From assembly GCA_022509185.1 (NCBI GenBank), contig JAFLTS010000009.1:1-64000 (forward strand): DNA of 64,000 nt, in the 5' to 3' direction. A model generated the notes under the pieces. The model was not told the DNA's origin. It saw only the letters and a program-made list of their open reading frames with translations, and did not search any database. This document shows, in pieces, positions 35,642 through 44,490 of the stretch (position 1 is the first letter of the stretch; each line of letters begins with the position of its first letter). Source of the stretch: Muribaculaceae bacterium. GTDB lineage: Bacteria > Bacteroidota > Bacteroidia > Bacteroidales > Muribaculaceae. A program made the position numbers and the translations under genes.

Positions 35642-37195
35642 TTATAGAGGTATGTTTCCGTGTTTTTTAGGAGGATTGGAAAGTTTCTTGGTAGCCAGCA
35701 TCTGTAATGCACGGATGATACGGAACCTTGTGTTGCGCGGTTCGATCACATCGTCGATATAGCCGTATTTGGCTGCCTGGTAAGGATTGGCAAATAGTTT
35801 GCGGTATTCATCCTCTTTCTCGGCGCGTAGTTTGGCAGGATCTTCGGCTTCTTTCATTTCCTTTGCATAAAGCACTCCCACTGCACCTTCCGCACCCATC
35901 ACGGCGATTTCGGAAGTCGGCCATGCATAATTTATGTCGCCACGGAGTTGTTTACAGCTCATTACGATATGAGCACCACCATAACTCTTTCTCAAAGTTA
36001 CAGTTACTTTGGGCACTGTAGCCTCGCCGTAAGCATAAAGCAATTTGGCACCATGGAGGATCACACCGTTGTATTCCTGGCCTGTTCCGGGGAGGAAGCC
36101 CGGCACGTCAACTAAAGTAACCAAAGGAATATTGAAAGCGTCACAGAATCTTACGAAACGGGCAGCTTTTCTTGAAGCATTGGAGTCGAGCACACCGGCA
36201 AGAACTTTAGGCTGGTTTGCCACAACACCTACACTCTGACCGTTGAAACGTGCGAAACCGATAATGATATTTCTTGCATAGTCACGGTGCACTTCAAGGA
36301 ATTCGCCATTATCTACGATAGCTCCGATCACGTCGTACATATCGTAGCTTTGTTTTGCGCTTTCAGGGATAATAGTGTTAAGAGCATCTTCAAGACGGTC
36401 GATCGGATCATCGCATTTCACCAGTGGAGTTTCCTCAAGGTTGTTCTGAGGAATATAACTCATAAGCTTACGGATAATGAAGAGAGCCTCTTCACCGTTT
36501 TCAGCCGCAAAATGAGTGACACCGCTCTTGCAGGAATGCACTGAAGCGCCACCAAGCTCTTCCTGGCTTACGTCTTCCCCTGTAACAGTCTTCACTACTG
36601 TCGGGCCTGTAAGGAACATATAGGAAATACCTTTAGCCATAATGGTAAAGTCCGTAAGAGCCGGGCTATAAACGGCACCACCTGCGCAAGGACCGAGGAT
36701 GGCTGAGATCTGCGGTATAACACCGGAAGCCATGATATTGCGTTGGAAAATTTCCGAATAACCGGCAAGCGCGTTGATACCTTCCTGGATACGTGCACCA
36801 CCGGAGTCGTTAAGACCGATAACTGGTGCACCCATTTTCATAGCCATGTCCATAACCTTGCAGATCTTCAAGGCCATGGTTTCTGAAAGAGAACCACCGA
36901 ATACAGTGAAATCCTGAGCGAAAACATATACCAGACGGCCGTCTATGGTTCCAAATCCTGTTACAACACCGTCTCCGAGAATATGTTTCTTGTCTTGTCC
37001 AAAGTTGGTGCAACGGTGAGTCACAAACATATCGAGTTCTTCGAAGCTGCCTTCATCGAGGAGCTGGGCGATTCTTTCACGGGCTGTATATTTGCCTTTG
37101 GCGTGTTGTTTTTCGATAGCTTTTTCGCCACCACCTACACGGGCACATGAACGTTTTTCAATCAGTTCATTTATTTTTTCTTGTGATGTATCCAT
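35642..37195 (-). CDS. mmdA: Methylmalonyl-CoA decarboxylase alpha / carboxyltransferase subunit
   Basis: Cytoplasmic carboxyltransferase that moves the carboxyl group of (S)-methylmalonyl-CoA to biotin, giving propionyl-CoA. 517 residues, crotonase-like ACCase beta fold in two halves: [23 protein letters not shown] near the N-terminus; [22 protein letters not shown] and [16 protein letters not shown] (first CoA/biotin oxyanion loop); [38 protein letters not shown] and [11 protein letters not shown] (second loop). Sequence cannot by itself separate MmdA from propionyl-CoA carboxylase beta; the adjacent pump subunits and epimerase support MmdA. Follows mce after 41 bases. Confidence 0.94.
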   Translation of the reverse strand: MDTSQEKINELIEKRSCARVGGGEKAIEKQHAKGKYTARERIAQLLDEGSFEELDMFVTHRCTNFGQDKKHILGDGVVTGFGTIDGRLVYVFAQDFTVFGGSLSETMALKICKVMDMAMKMGAPVIGLNDSGGARIQEGINALAGYSEIFQRNIMASGVIPQISAILGPCAGGAVYSPALTDFTIMAKGISYMFLTGPTVVKTVTGEDVSQEELGGASVHSCKSGVTHFAAENGEEALFIIRKLMSYIPQNNLEETPLVKCDDPIDRLEDALNTIIPESAKQSYDMYDVIGAIVDNGEFLEVHRDYARNIIIGFARFNGQSVGVVANQPKVLAGVLDSNASRKAARFVRFCDAFNIPLVTLVDVPGFLPGTGQEYNGVILHGAKLLYAYGEATVPKVTVTLRKSYGGAHIVMSCKQLRGDINYAWPTSEIAVMGAEGAVGVLYAKEMKEAEDPAKLRAEKEDEYRKLFANPYQAAKYGYIDDVIEPRNTRFRIIRALQMLATKKLSNPPKKHGNIPL

Positions 37196-37236
37196 AATCT
37201 AAAGAATAAATTGTTGAATCTATGAGAGTTTCAGGT

Positions 37237-37668
37237 TCAGCAACCGCATGATTTTGCGGGATCTTCACAAAGTTCGGTCAGTACTGCCTGTGTTGATTTT
37301 GGATGCAGGAAAGCGATCTGTAGGCCGTCGGCGCCTTTTCTGGGGGCTTTGTCGATAAGTTTCACGCCCTTTTCTTCACATTCTGCCAAGGCATTTCCAA
37401 CACCATCTTCCACGGCGAATGCCATGTGGTGCATGCCGCCTTTGCCACCGTTTTTCTCAATGAATTTAGCGATAGTGCTTTCAGGAGAAGTAGCCTCAAG
37501 GAGTTCGATTTTGGTATCGCCCACTTTAAAGAAGGCAGTGGTTACTTTCTGGTCTTCCACTACTTCCTGTTTGTAACATTTGAGGCCGAGTACATTTTCA
37601 TAGTATTCGATAGCTTCAGCAAGATTCGGCACAGCAATGCCGATATGCTCTAAATGAGTGATTTTCAT
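37237..37668 (-). CDS. mce: Methylmalonyl-CoA epimerase
   Basis: Converts (R)- to (S)-methylmalonyl-CoA on the route from succinate to propionate. 143 residues with the vicinal oxygen chelate fold: LEHIGIAVPNLAEAIEYYENVLGL in the first module and GMHHMAFAVEDGVGNALAECEEKGVKLID in the second. The metal ligands His8 and the His-His pair in GMHHMAF are visible, as is the C-terminal Glu region before CEDPAKSCGC. First gene of the decarboxylase operon, directly feeding MmdA. A TATTTTTG box lies about 117 bases upstream. Confidence 0.95.
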   Translation of the reverse strand: MKITHLEHIGIAVPNLAEAIEYYENVLGLKCYKQEVVEDQKVTTAFFKVGDTKIELLEATSPESTIAKFIEKNGGKGGMHHMAFAVEDGVGNALAECEEKGVKLIDKAPRKGADGLQIAFLHPKSTQAVLTELCEDPAKSCGC

Positions 37669-37784
37669 GAGAAATTTATTTAGTTTTTAATTGTTTATAG
37701 TCTAATGTTTTGAAGCGGATGATGCCGGAATACGAAGAAAATTCACCATAGAAAGACATCATTTCGTTAAGGCAAAACTACGTG

Positions 37785-37792
37785 CAAAAATA
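37785..37792 (-). promoter_or_regulatory. -7 box of the mce-mmdA operon promoter
   Basis: The minus strand reads TATTTTTG, a full match to TAnnTTTG, giving a leader of roughly 110 bases before mce. A TTTG lies about 24 bases further upstream, a little beyond the usual spacing. Confidence 0.55.
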
Positions 37793-37897
37793 AGCAATAA
37801 TTCTCAATAGATGAAGCAAAAGAGGCAATATCTTTAATCAAGGAGGAAAAACATGGTTTTCCCATAATGATTTAATGATGATATAAAAAATTTTAAC

Positions 37898-37905
37898 GAT
37901 ATTTG
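37898..37905 (+). promoter_or_regulatory. -7 box of the lpx operon promoter
   Basis: GATATTTG, one mismatch from TAnnTTTG, 24 bases before the ATG of lpxD at 37930. It overlaps an alternative TTG start at 37903, which argues for the ATG. Confidence 0.45.
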
Positions 37906-37929
37906 CACAAATTATGTCTTGACGTAAAA

Positions 37930-38937
37930 ATGGATATAACAGCGAAAGAACTGGCAGCCTACTGCGGAGGCTCGGTAGAGGGCGATGGCAGTGCTACTGT
38001 TTCAGACTTTGCAAAAATCGAAGAGGCCGGGAAAGGCGACCTCTCCTTCATAGCGAACCCAAAATATGCGCATTATGCTTCGACCACAAATGCCTCCGTG
38101 CTTTTGGTGTCGAAAAACTTTGAAGCACCTTCCGATCTGAAAGCCACCTTGGTAAGAGTTGAGGATCCTTATTCCTCGCTCGCAAGATTAATGACTATGG
38201 TGGCAGCTACAAAGCCTAAACCCAAGGGAATAGAGAATCCCGTCAGTGTGGGAGATGGTACCCAGCTTCCTGAAGATATATATTTAGGGGCTTTCGCCTA
38301 TATAGGAAAAAATGTAAAGGTAGGTAAGGGTGTGCAGATATATCCTCAATGTTATATCGGAGATAATTGTGAAATTGGAGACGACACCGTTCTTTATCCC
38401 GGCGTCAAGATTTATCAGGGTTGTAAAGTAGGGAACCGCTGTATTATACATGCAGGTGCTGTTATAGGTTCAGACGGATTCGGCTTTGCTCCTGTGGCAG
38501 GACATTTCGAAAAGATACCACAGATGGGGGCGGTCATAATCGAGGATGATGTGGAAATTGGGGCAAATACCACGGTAGACCGTGCTACATTCGGGAACAC
38601 TATTATCGGGAAAGGTACCAAGCTCGACAATCTCATTCAGATAGCCCATAATGTGAAAGTGGGAGAGAACAATGTGTTTGCGGCCCAGGTGGGTATTGCA
38701 GGTTCCACAAAGATCGGCGACCGTAACAAGGTTGGCGGTCAGTGTGGTTTTGCCGGTCATATCTCTATAGGTAATGACAATGAAATAGGAGCCCAGTCTG
38801 GTCTTCACTCAGATGTAGGCAACGGAAAGCGATTGATAGGCTACCCGGCGGTAGAAGCCATGCAGTTTGCCAGAAATGCAGTGAATATGAAAAGGTTAGC
38901 CGAATTTTTAGCGGCACAAAACAGAAAAAACAAATAA
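37930..38937 (+). CDS. lpxD: UDP-3-O-acylglucosamine N-acyltransferase
   Basis: Third step of lipid A synthesis: adds the second hydroxyacyl chain to UDP-3-O-acylglucosamine. 335 residues from the ATG at 37930 ([14 protein letters not shown]); an upstream TTG at 37903 overlaps the promoter and is rejected. The N-terminal uridine-binding domain is at 1-100 ([25 protein letters not shown]), followed by left-handed beta-helix hexapeptide repeats ([25 protein letters not shown] and following), with the catalytic His in [11 protein letters not shown], and a C-terminal helix. Cytoplasmic trimer. Its stop touches the start of lpxC-fabZ with no spacer. Confidence 0.97.
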   Translation: MDITAKELAAYCGGSVEGDGSATVSDFAKIEEAGKGDLSFIANPKYAHYASTTNASVLLVSKNFEAPSDLKATLVRVEDPYSSLARLMTMVAATKPKPKGIENPVSVGDGTQLPEDIYLGAFAYIGKNVKVGKGVQIYPQCYIGDNCEIGDDTVLYPGVKIYQGCKVGNRCIIHAGAVIGSDGFGFAPVAGHFEKIPQMGAVIIEDDVEIGANTTVDRATFGNTIIGKGTKLDNLIQIAHNVKVGENNVFAAQVGIAGSTKIGDRNKVGGQCGFAGHISIGNDNEIGAQSGLHSDVGNGKRLIGYPAVEAMQFARNAVNMKRLAEFLAAQNRKNK

Positions 38938-40320
38938 ATGGAACAATTAACGCTCAAGAGTTCTTTCAAGGTAAAAGGAAAAGGGCTTCATTCCGGCATG
39001 GAGATCACGGCGGAATTAAAGCCGGCTCCGGTGAATCATGGTTATCGGTTCAAGAGGATTGATCTTGAAAGGGAGCCCGTTATAGAGGCTGTGGCAGAGA
39101 ACGTAGTTGATACGACCCGAGGCACTGTGCTCGGCAAAGGGGATGTTAGAATCAGCACTGTGGAGCATGCTCTGGCTGCACTTTATGCGGCAGGTGTAGA
39201 CAACTGCCTCATAGAGCTTGATGGTCCTGAGATGCCGATTCTCGACGGAAGCAGCATTATATATGTGGAAGAACTTGAGAGTGTGGGTCTGACTGCACAG
39301 GATGCCGACAAAGATTTTTTTATAATAAAGGAGAAACAGAGCCTCAAGGATGAGAAAACCGGCTCTATGATTACTATATATCCCGACGATCATTTCAGCG
39401 TGGAGGTAATGGTGGAATACAATTCACCGATTTTGCCGAATCAGTTTGCCATGCTTGATGATATAGCTGATTTCAAGCAGGAGGTTTCCAGTGCACGTAC
39501 ATTTGTTTTCGTTAGAGAGATAGAGGAACTGGCGGCAGCCGGTCTTATAAAGGGAGGTGATCTTGACAATGCCATTGTGATATATGACAAGCCTGCCTCC
39601 GAAGAGAATATAAACCGTTTGTGTGATCTTATGGGAGTGCCCCATATAAAGGTAGATCAGTTGGGCTATATCAATCCCAAGCCTTTGAAATGGGATAATG
39701 AACCGGCACGTCACAAGCTGATGGATGTGATTGGTGATTTCGCCCTGATCGGTAAGCCAATTAAGGGACGTATCGTAGCTGTAAGGCCGGGCCACACAAT
39801 CAATAATCAGTTCACCCGTATGATACGTAAGGCTGTGAAGCATACCGAGATTCAGAGCCCTACCTACAATCCCAACATAGACCCGGTGATAGATATCAAC
39901 GGTATAAAGAAATTACTTCCTCATCGATATCCTTTCCTCTTGATCGACAAGGTGATAGATATAGATCGCAAACATTGTGTAGCAGTAAAAAACGTTACGG
40001 TAAATGAGCCTTTCTTCCCAGGACACTTCCCGCAGGAACCGGTGATGCCCGGAGTGCTTCAGGTAGAGGCAATGGCCCAGACTGCCGGAGTACTGGTGCT
40101 AAATTATCTGGAGGACCCCCATACATACAGCACGTATTTTCTGAAAATAGATAATGTGAAATTCAGGCAGAAGGTTGTTCCGGGCAATACTCTATTGCTC
40201 AATGTAAGCCTGATGACCGAGATCCGCCGCGGATGCGCAATGGTAAAAGGTTATGCCTTTGTGGGAGAGAAAATCGTGTGCGAGGCCGAATTTATGGCCC
40301 AGATTATCAAGAACAAATAA
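38938..40320 (+). CDS. lpxC-fabZ: Bifunctional LpxC deacetylase / FabZ dehydratase fusion
   Basis: Two lipid enzymes in one 460-residue chain, as usual for Bacteroidetes. LpxC (about 1-305) removes the acetyl group from UDP-acyl-GlcNAc; the zinc ligands are the His in STVEHALAAL and the His and Asp in ARHKLMDVIGD, with the acid/base His in RPGHTINN. FabZ (about 315-460) dehydrates 3-hydroxyacyl-ACP; LPHRYPFLLIDKV and the active-site FFPGHFPQEPVMPGVLQVEAMAQ with catalytic His and Glu are intact. The fusion balances lipid A and fatty acid synthesis from the shared hydroxyacyl-ACP. Starts one base after the lpxD stop and is followed directly by lpxA. Confidence 0.98.
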   Translation: MEQLTLKSSFKVKGKGLHSGMEITAELKPAPVNHGYRFKRIDLEREPVIEAVAENVVDTTRGTVLGKGDVRISTVEHALAALYAAGVDNCLIELDGPEMPILDGSSIIYVEELESVGLTAQDADKDFFIIKEKQSLKDEKTGSMITIYPDDHFSVEVMVEYNSPILPNQFAMLDDIADFKQEVSSARTFVFVREIEELAAAGLIKGGDLDNAIVIYDKPASEENINRLCDLMGVPHIKVDQLGYINPKPLKWDNEPARHKLMDVIGDFALIGKPIKGRIVAVRPGHTINNQFTRMIRKAVKHTEIQSPTYNPNIDPVIDINGIKKLLPHRYPFLLIDKVIDIDRKHCVAVKNVTVNEPFFPGHFPQEPVMPGVLQVEAMAQTAGVLVLNYLEDPHTYSTYFLKIDNVKFRQKVVPGNTLLLNVSLMTEIRRGCAMVKGYAFVGEKIVCEAEFMAQIIKNK

Positions 40321-41094
40321 ATGGAAAAAATGTATCATGTAGATCCGGATGCCCGGATTGGTAATAATGTTAAGATAGGAAATTTCACAAACATATACGA
40401 CGATGTTGAGATCGGCGACAATTGTGAGATTTCGGGAAATGTCACGATTTTTCCCGGCGCAAGAATCGGTAATGGAGTTAAAATCTTTCCCGGCGCTGTA
40501 ATTTCAGGTATTCCGCAAGACCTGAAGTTTCGTGGAGAAAAGACAGTTGCTATAATAGGTGACGGCACTACATTGCGCGAATGTGTCACGGTAAACCGTG
40601 GCACTGCTTCAAAAGGGAAAACCGTAGTGGGAGAAAACTGTCTAATTATGGCCTACAACCATGTAGCACATGACTGTGTGATAGGCAACAGAGTTATAAT
40701 GTCAAATGCCTGTCAATTGGCCGGAGAAGTGATTGTAGACGATTGTGCAGTGATAGGAGGTGGAAGTCTCATCCACCAGTTCTGTCATCTAGGCAGAAAT
40801 ATCATGCTTCAGGGAGGTGCACTGGTTAATAAAGATATTCCTCCATATGTAAAGGCGGCAAGAGAGCCGATCTCTTTCGTTGGATTAAATACCATCGGGT
40901 TGCATCGCAATGGTTTCAGTGCGGAAGATATCCAGATTATTTCGGAAATTTACAGAGTGCTTTACCTCAGCGACCTCAATGTTACCAATGCAGTGAAATT
41001 GATACGTGAGACACTGCCGGAAACGAAATACCGTGAAGAGATTATAGGATTCGTAGAGAATTCAAACCGCGGTATAATCAGAAGCGCTATTTAA
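40321..41094 (+). CDS. lpxA: UDP-N-acetylglucosamine O-acyltransferase
   Basis: First step of lipid A synthesis: transfers a 3-hydroxyacyl chain from ACP to UDP-GlcNAc. 257 residues, the usual length. Left-handed beta-helix repeats fill the first 185 residues (DARIGNNVKIGNFTNIYDDVEIGDNCEI and following); the catalytic His lies in AYNHVAHDCVIGN, and the helical C-terminus begins near GLNTIGLHRNGFS. It starts immediately after the lpxC-fabZ stop. Together the three genes supply the lipid anchor made by all Gram-negative members. Confidence 0.98.
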   Translation: MEKMYHVDPDARIGNNVKIGNFTNIYDDVEIGDNCEISGNVTIFPGARIGNGVKIFPGAVISGIPQDLKFRGEKTVAIIGDGTTLRECVTVNRGTASKGKTVVGENCLIMAYNHVAHDCVIGNRVIMSNACQLAGEVIVDDCAVIGGGSLIHQFCHLGRNIMLQGGALVNKDIPPYVKAAREPISFVGLNTIGLHRNGFSAEDIQIISEIYRVLYLSDLNVTNAVKLIRETLPETKYREEIIGFVENSNRGIIRSAI

Positions 41095-41111
41095 AAAACA
41101 AAGATATTTCT

Positions 41112-41148
41112 AGAAGCCACGATTTTAATTCATCGCGGCTTCTTTTTA
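41112..41148 (+). terminator. Terminator of the lpx operon
   Basis: AGAAGCCACGAT (41112-41123) pairs with ATCGCGGCTTCT (41132-41143) at 11 of 12 positions, followed by TTTTT. Strong intrinsic terminator. Confidence 0.9.
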
Positions 41149-41331
41149 TTCACCTTAGATCTTAATTATCTAACCTAAAGTATAATTATTTAACCTTAAA
41201 CACAAAAGCCATGAAAAGAATTTTTAAACTGACAAGGGATAGTGTGCAGACATAGAAATCCTTTCTTTTTAAGGTGTGAAACGTTAAAACACAAAAAACC
41301 TTAAAAACCGGGAAACACTCAAAAAAATTAT

Positions 41332-41339
41332 TACCTTTG
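41332..41339 (+). promoter_or_regulatory. -7 box of the C10 protease gene
   Basis: TACCTTTG, a full match to TAnnTTTG, 28 bases before the ATG. No clear -33 element. The upstream 180 bases hold a doubled AATTAT-TAACCT motif (41164-41176 and 41183-41195). Confidence 0.55.
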
Positions 41340-41367
41340 TTTTTCAACTATCCTAAATTCAGAAGAA

Positions 41368-43923
41368 ATGATGAGACAATTATTATTATCCTTGGGTGTA
41401 TTGACAGCCGGAGCGTGCCTTGCTGCACCCCTTACTCCGGAGGAAGCCCTTGCCCGGCTGGACAATAATCCTCTCAACGGACCATCAACAAGAGCGGCCA
41501 CTTCTATTATTCCGCTATTAGAAGTAAAGACACAAAAGGGAGAACCTGCCTTATATGTTTTTGAAAATAGAGACAATCCGGGATTTATGTTGCTAAGTGC
41601 GGACGACATGACTCCGGCATTGTTGGGATTTTCAGATTTCAACAATTTTGACCCTGACAACGTTCCCCCCGCAATGGAAGCATGGCTGGGCCAGTATCAG
41701 CGCCAGATAGAATATCTGAGAAACCTTAATTTGAAAGAGTCTGTATCAGAAGAAGCTTTTACCCGCACCCCGACTCTCCCTGACTGGGCTCCTATAGCTC
41801 CTATGATCAAGACTGCCTGGGACCAGGGCTCTCCTTACAATAGCCTTTGCCCGAAACAGTCCGGACAAGCTACGTACACCGGTTGTGTGGCTACAGCTAT
41901 GGCTCAGGTGATGAAATATTTCGAATACCCGGCAAAAGGCCAGGGATCCATCACTTACCGTTGTGAATCATTAAACCGTAATCTATCGTTGGATTTTTCC
42001 GATATCACATTCCAATGGAATTTAATGTTGGATAAATATGCAGGAAACTTCAATGATGCTCAGGCTAATGCTGTGGCTGAACTTATGCAGGCAGCCGGTT
42101 ATGCAGTACAGATGAGTTACGGGACCAGCACTTCCGGAGCTGTCAGCACATATATTCCGGGTGCTTTGATCAAATATTTCAATTATGACAATGAAGCTAT
42201 TTATCTGGCACGTTCAATGTATGAATACACCGAATGGGCCACAATGCTCTATAATAATTTGAAAGAAATCGGTCCGGTAATTTACGACGGAGATACAGAT
42301 TTTTCAGGAGGTCACTCATTTGTATGCGACGGCTATCAAGGCGACGGTTATTTCCATTTTAACTGGGGATGGAGCGGTTCAGGCGACGGTTACTTCCTCC
42401 TTGATGCCCTCACTCCCTCGGTAGTAGGTAGCGGTGCTTATGCCAGCGGCTTTAATTTCGAGCAGGATATGGTGCTGAATGTACGTAAACCTCAAGAGGG
42501 ATCTAAAGTTGAAGATCCAAAGATCGTACTTTCGGGAACCGTTCAGGCATATACTTCAGGTGCCGATCTTTATGTTGCTATTACCGGCTCACAGCTTACC
42601 GGTTTCCGTAATTTCGGTATCGAAAAAGTTAATGTGACTGTAGGTCTTCAGATGCTTCCGGCCAACAATCTTGATGCAGAACCGGTATATTATAGTGCTG
42701 AAAACAAGTCATTGCAAGACGCAGCCCTTGATCCGGCCTATGTGATTTTCTGTGACGGAACATCCAGATATCCGTTCCCGAAATTCACTCTTTCAGCGCT
42801 TAATTTGACAGATGGTGTTAAATATAAGGCCACGATGGCTTATAAACTTGCCAACACCGACTGGATGCCTACCGGTCAGCTCGTAGGAGATTATCCTTAT
42901 TTCTATATTACCAAGAATGGAAGCAATTACGAGATTGATAATTTCGAGACTATGGAATTCAAATGCGAGAACTTCGAATTCCTTACTCCGGTGTATGATG
43001 GAAGTGCTGTTAAAATCAATTTGACCATTGCAAATCCTTATGAAATAGAACTGACACGCGGTACCACCTTGATGCTTCTTGATGCAGCCGGTAATATAGC
43101 ATATTTAGGTGATAGTTTCACTGAGACCCTTTCACCGGGAGGAAGTTTAACTAAAGAGTGGATATCTCCCTTGAAACGCCAGATATCGGGAACCTTAACT
43201 TCCGACACTGAATATTATCCCGCTTTGTTCGATATAGGTACCCAGACCTATTACTATAAAGCTGAAGAACCTGTAGTAATGTCAAAGAATCCGGGTAGTC
43301 CTCAGTTTAGTGCTAATTTGGTAATCGACAATGAAGAAATTAAAGGAGGAGTTTATCAGATAGCCAATTCCTCAAATTTCCAGGCCACACTTAAGATAAA
43401 TGTTACCAAAGGATATTTCTCGTATCCGGTAAAGATCTGGGTAATGGAAAATGAGGGAGGTAACTATTATTCTCTTCTTGCATTCTCATTAGGTTCAATT
43501 ATACTGAATGGAGGGGAACAGTACCTTGAGAGCACCAAGATTAATTTTCCGAGTGCTGACATTGGAGTAGAATACTACCTCGGGGCCGTCTTTCAGAAAG
43601 CAGACGGAGGTTATTCTTTGTTGAATTCCAGAAATATATTGCCGTTTGTAGCATTAGACAATGGAGCCGGGATTGAAGAATTAGGTATAGGTTCTGAAGA
43701 TATCTTCTATATCCACGATCGTTCTACAGGCATCCTCTCCGTTGCAGGCTCAGGCATTTCTAATGTCGAGGTTTATTCTCTGAATGGTATGAGATTGCCT
43801 GCAAGGGTAGATTATTTAGGAGATATAGCAGAAGTTGATCTGTCATCCTTGGGTAAAGGAATGGTTATAGTGAAAGCCACAGATAGTAAAGGTAAGACCA
43901 AATCCGGTAAACTTGCTTTATAA
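41368..43923 (+). CDS. C10 family (streptopain-like) cysteine protease, secreted
   Basis: Exported cysteine protease of 851 residues. A signal peptide (LLLSLGVLTAGACLA) and a prodomain of about 130 residues (LEVKTQKGEPALYVFENRDNPGFMLLSADD) precede the catalytic domain: nucleophile Cys173 in YTGCVATAMAQVMKYF, and His316 in GGHSFVCDGY with the family's FHFNWGWSG Trp-rich segment. Beyond about residue 375 come several Ig-like beta domains, and the last 80 residues (ILSVAGSGISNVEVYSLNGMRL, ending in GKGMVIVKATDSKGK) resemble a T9SS type A sorting domain. ATGATG offers a start one codon later. It precedes a SusCD pair and likely supplies peptides to it (inference). Confidence 0.92.
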   Translation: MMRQLLLSLGVLTAGACLAAPLTPEEALARLDNNPLNGPSTRAATSIIPLLEVKTQKGEPALYVFENRDNPGFMLLSADDMTPALLGFSDFNNFDPDNVPPAMEAWLGQYQRQIEYLRNLNLKESVSEEAFTRTPTLPDWAPIAPMIKTAWDQGSPYNSLCPKQSGQATYTGCVATAMAQVMKYFEYPAKGQGSITYRCESLNRNLSLDFSDITFQWNLMLDKYAGNFNDAQANAVAELMQAAGYAVQMSYGTSTSGAVSTYIPGALIKYFNYDNEAIYLARSMYEYTEWATMLYNNLKEIGPVIYDGDTDFSGGHSFVCDGYQGDGYFHFNWGWSGSGDGYFLLDALTPSVVGSGAYASGFNFEQDMVLNVRKPQEGSKVEDPKIVLSGTVQAYTSGADLYVAITGSQLTGFRNFGIEKVNVTVGLQMLPANNLDAEPVYYSAENKSLQDAALDPAYVIFCDGTSRYPFPKFTLSALNLTDGVKYKATMAYKLANTDWMPTGQLVGDYPYFYITKNGSNYEIDNFETMEFKCENFEFLTPVYDGSAVKINLTIANPYEIELTRGTTLMLLDAAGNIAYLGDSFTETLSPGGSLTKEWISPLKRQISGTLTSDTEYYPALFDIGTQTYYYKAEEPVVMSKNPGSPQFSANLVIDNEEIKGGVYQIANSSNFQATLKINVTKGYFSYPVKIWVMENEGGNYYSLLAFSLGSIILNGGEQYLESTKINFPSADIGVEYYLGAVFQKADGGYSLLNSRNILPFVALDNGAGIEELGIGSEDIFYIHDRSTGILSVAGSGISNVEVYSLNGMRLPARVDYLGDIAEVDLSSLGKGMVIVKATDSKGKTKSGKLAL

Positions 43924-43963
43924 CTTCTTGATATATAAGATTTAACATCAAGAACCAATAAAA

Positions 43964-43999
43964 AATTTGGCCGCTGGAATTTCATCGGCCAAAATTTTT
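43964..43999 (+). terminator. Terminator of the C10 protease gene
   Basis: AATTTGGCCG pairs with CGGCCAAAATT around a 12-base loop, followed by TTTT. It separates the protease transcript from the SusCD operon. Confidence 0.88.
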
Positions 44000-44328
44000 A
44001 TATATGATATTTGAAATGTTAAAATCACAAAAAAATTAAGTTAAAATCTTGATGGAATAAAAAATTGAATTGAAATTATTAAATCAAATTCTATAAGATT
44101 CCATTAAAACAAAAAAGAAGGTAAATGACAAAATGAAAAATATTGTGGAAAACATAGTCCTAAAACATATTTATTAAGAAAAAATTATAGTAAAAGTATA
44201 GAAAAAATGAAAAAAATAAATCTTGGTGTAATTAAAAACAAGGCCAAAAATCTGTTTTTAATAGATAGAAAGGGGGCTATGATATGTTAAAAAAGGCCAT
44301 TAGTTAATAATTTTTATTTAAAAATTTA
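44000..44328. other. AT-rich spacer before the SusCD promoter
   Basis: About 330 bases, very AT-rich. One 27-codon frame (44207-44290, starting MKKINLGVIKNK) was noticed but has no supporting context. Nothing else was recognised. Confidence 0.5.
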
Positions 44329-44336
44329 TAAATTTG
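44329..44336 (+). promoter_or_regulatory. -7 box of the SusCD operon promoter
   Basis: TAAATTTG, a full match to TAnnTTTG. The leader to the ATG at 44491 would be about 147 bases and includes a GC-rich hairpin at 44431-44457. Confidence 0.6.
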
Positions 44337-44430
44337 CGAATGATGGAAGCCTGAAAAAGCCTATGACCGATATATAAGGAGGCATCAGCTTCACTATAGA
44401 CATAATAAAAAGATAATAATTAACTGAGGC

Positions 44431-44457
44431 CTCCGGCCCTTGGGAGAGGTTCGGAGG
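44431..44457 (+). promoter_or_regulatory. GC-rich hairpin in the SusCD leader
   Basis: CCTCCG near 44431 pairs with CGGAGG near 44452 around an inner CCCTTGGG, in an otherwise AT-rich 5' leader. It may control translation or stability of the SusCD mRNA. Structure inferred by eye. Confidence 0.45.
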
Positions 44458-44490
44458 TTGGATAAACTAACCAAACTAAACAAATAAAGT

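Noticed and set aside
35638..35712. Longer start for the OadG-like gene
   Set aside because: It would run into the mmdA coding region and adds residues without a signal or domain; the ATG at 35637 begins a normal leader.
37903..37929. Upstream TTG start that would lengthen LpxD by nine residues
   Set aside because: The TTG overlaps a promoter -7 box, and the ATG at 37930 gives the usual LpxD N-terminus.
41211..41255. 14-codon frame upstream of the protease, possible leader peptide
   Set aside because: It lies upstream of the predicted -7 box of the protease gene, so it would not be on that transcript; no attenuator structure seen.
44207..44290. 27-codon frame between the C10 protease and SusC genes
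   Set aside because: No similarity recognised, no promoter box in front of it, and such frames are expected by chance in AT-rich DNA.
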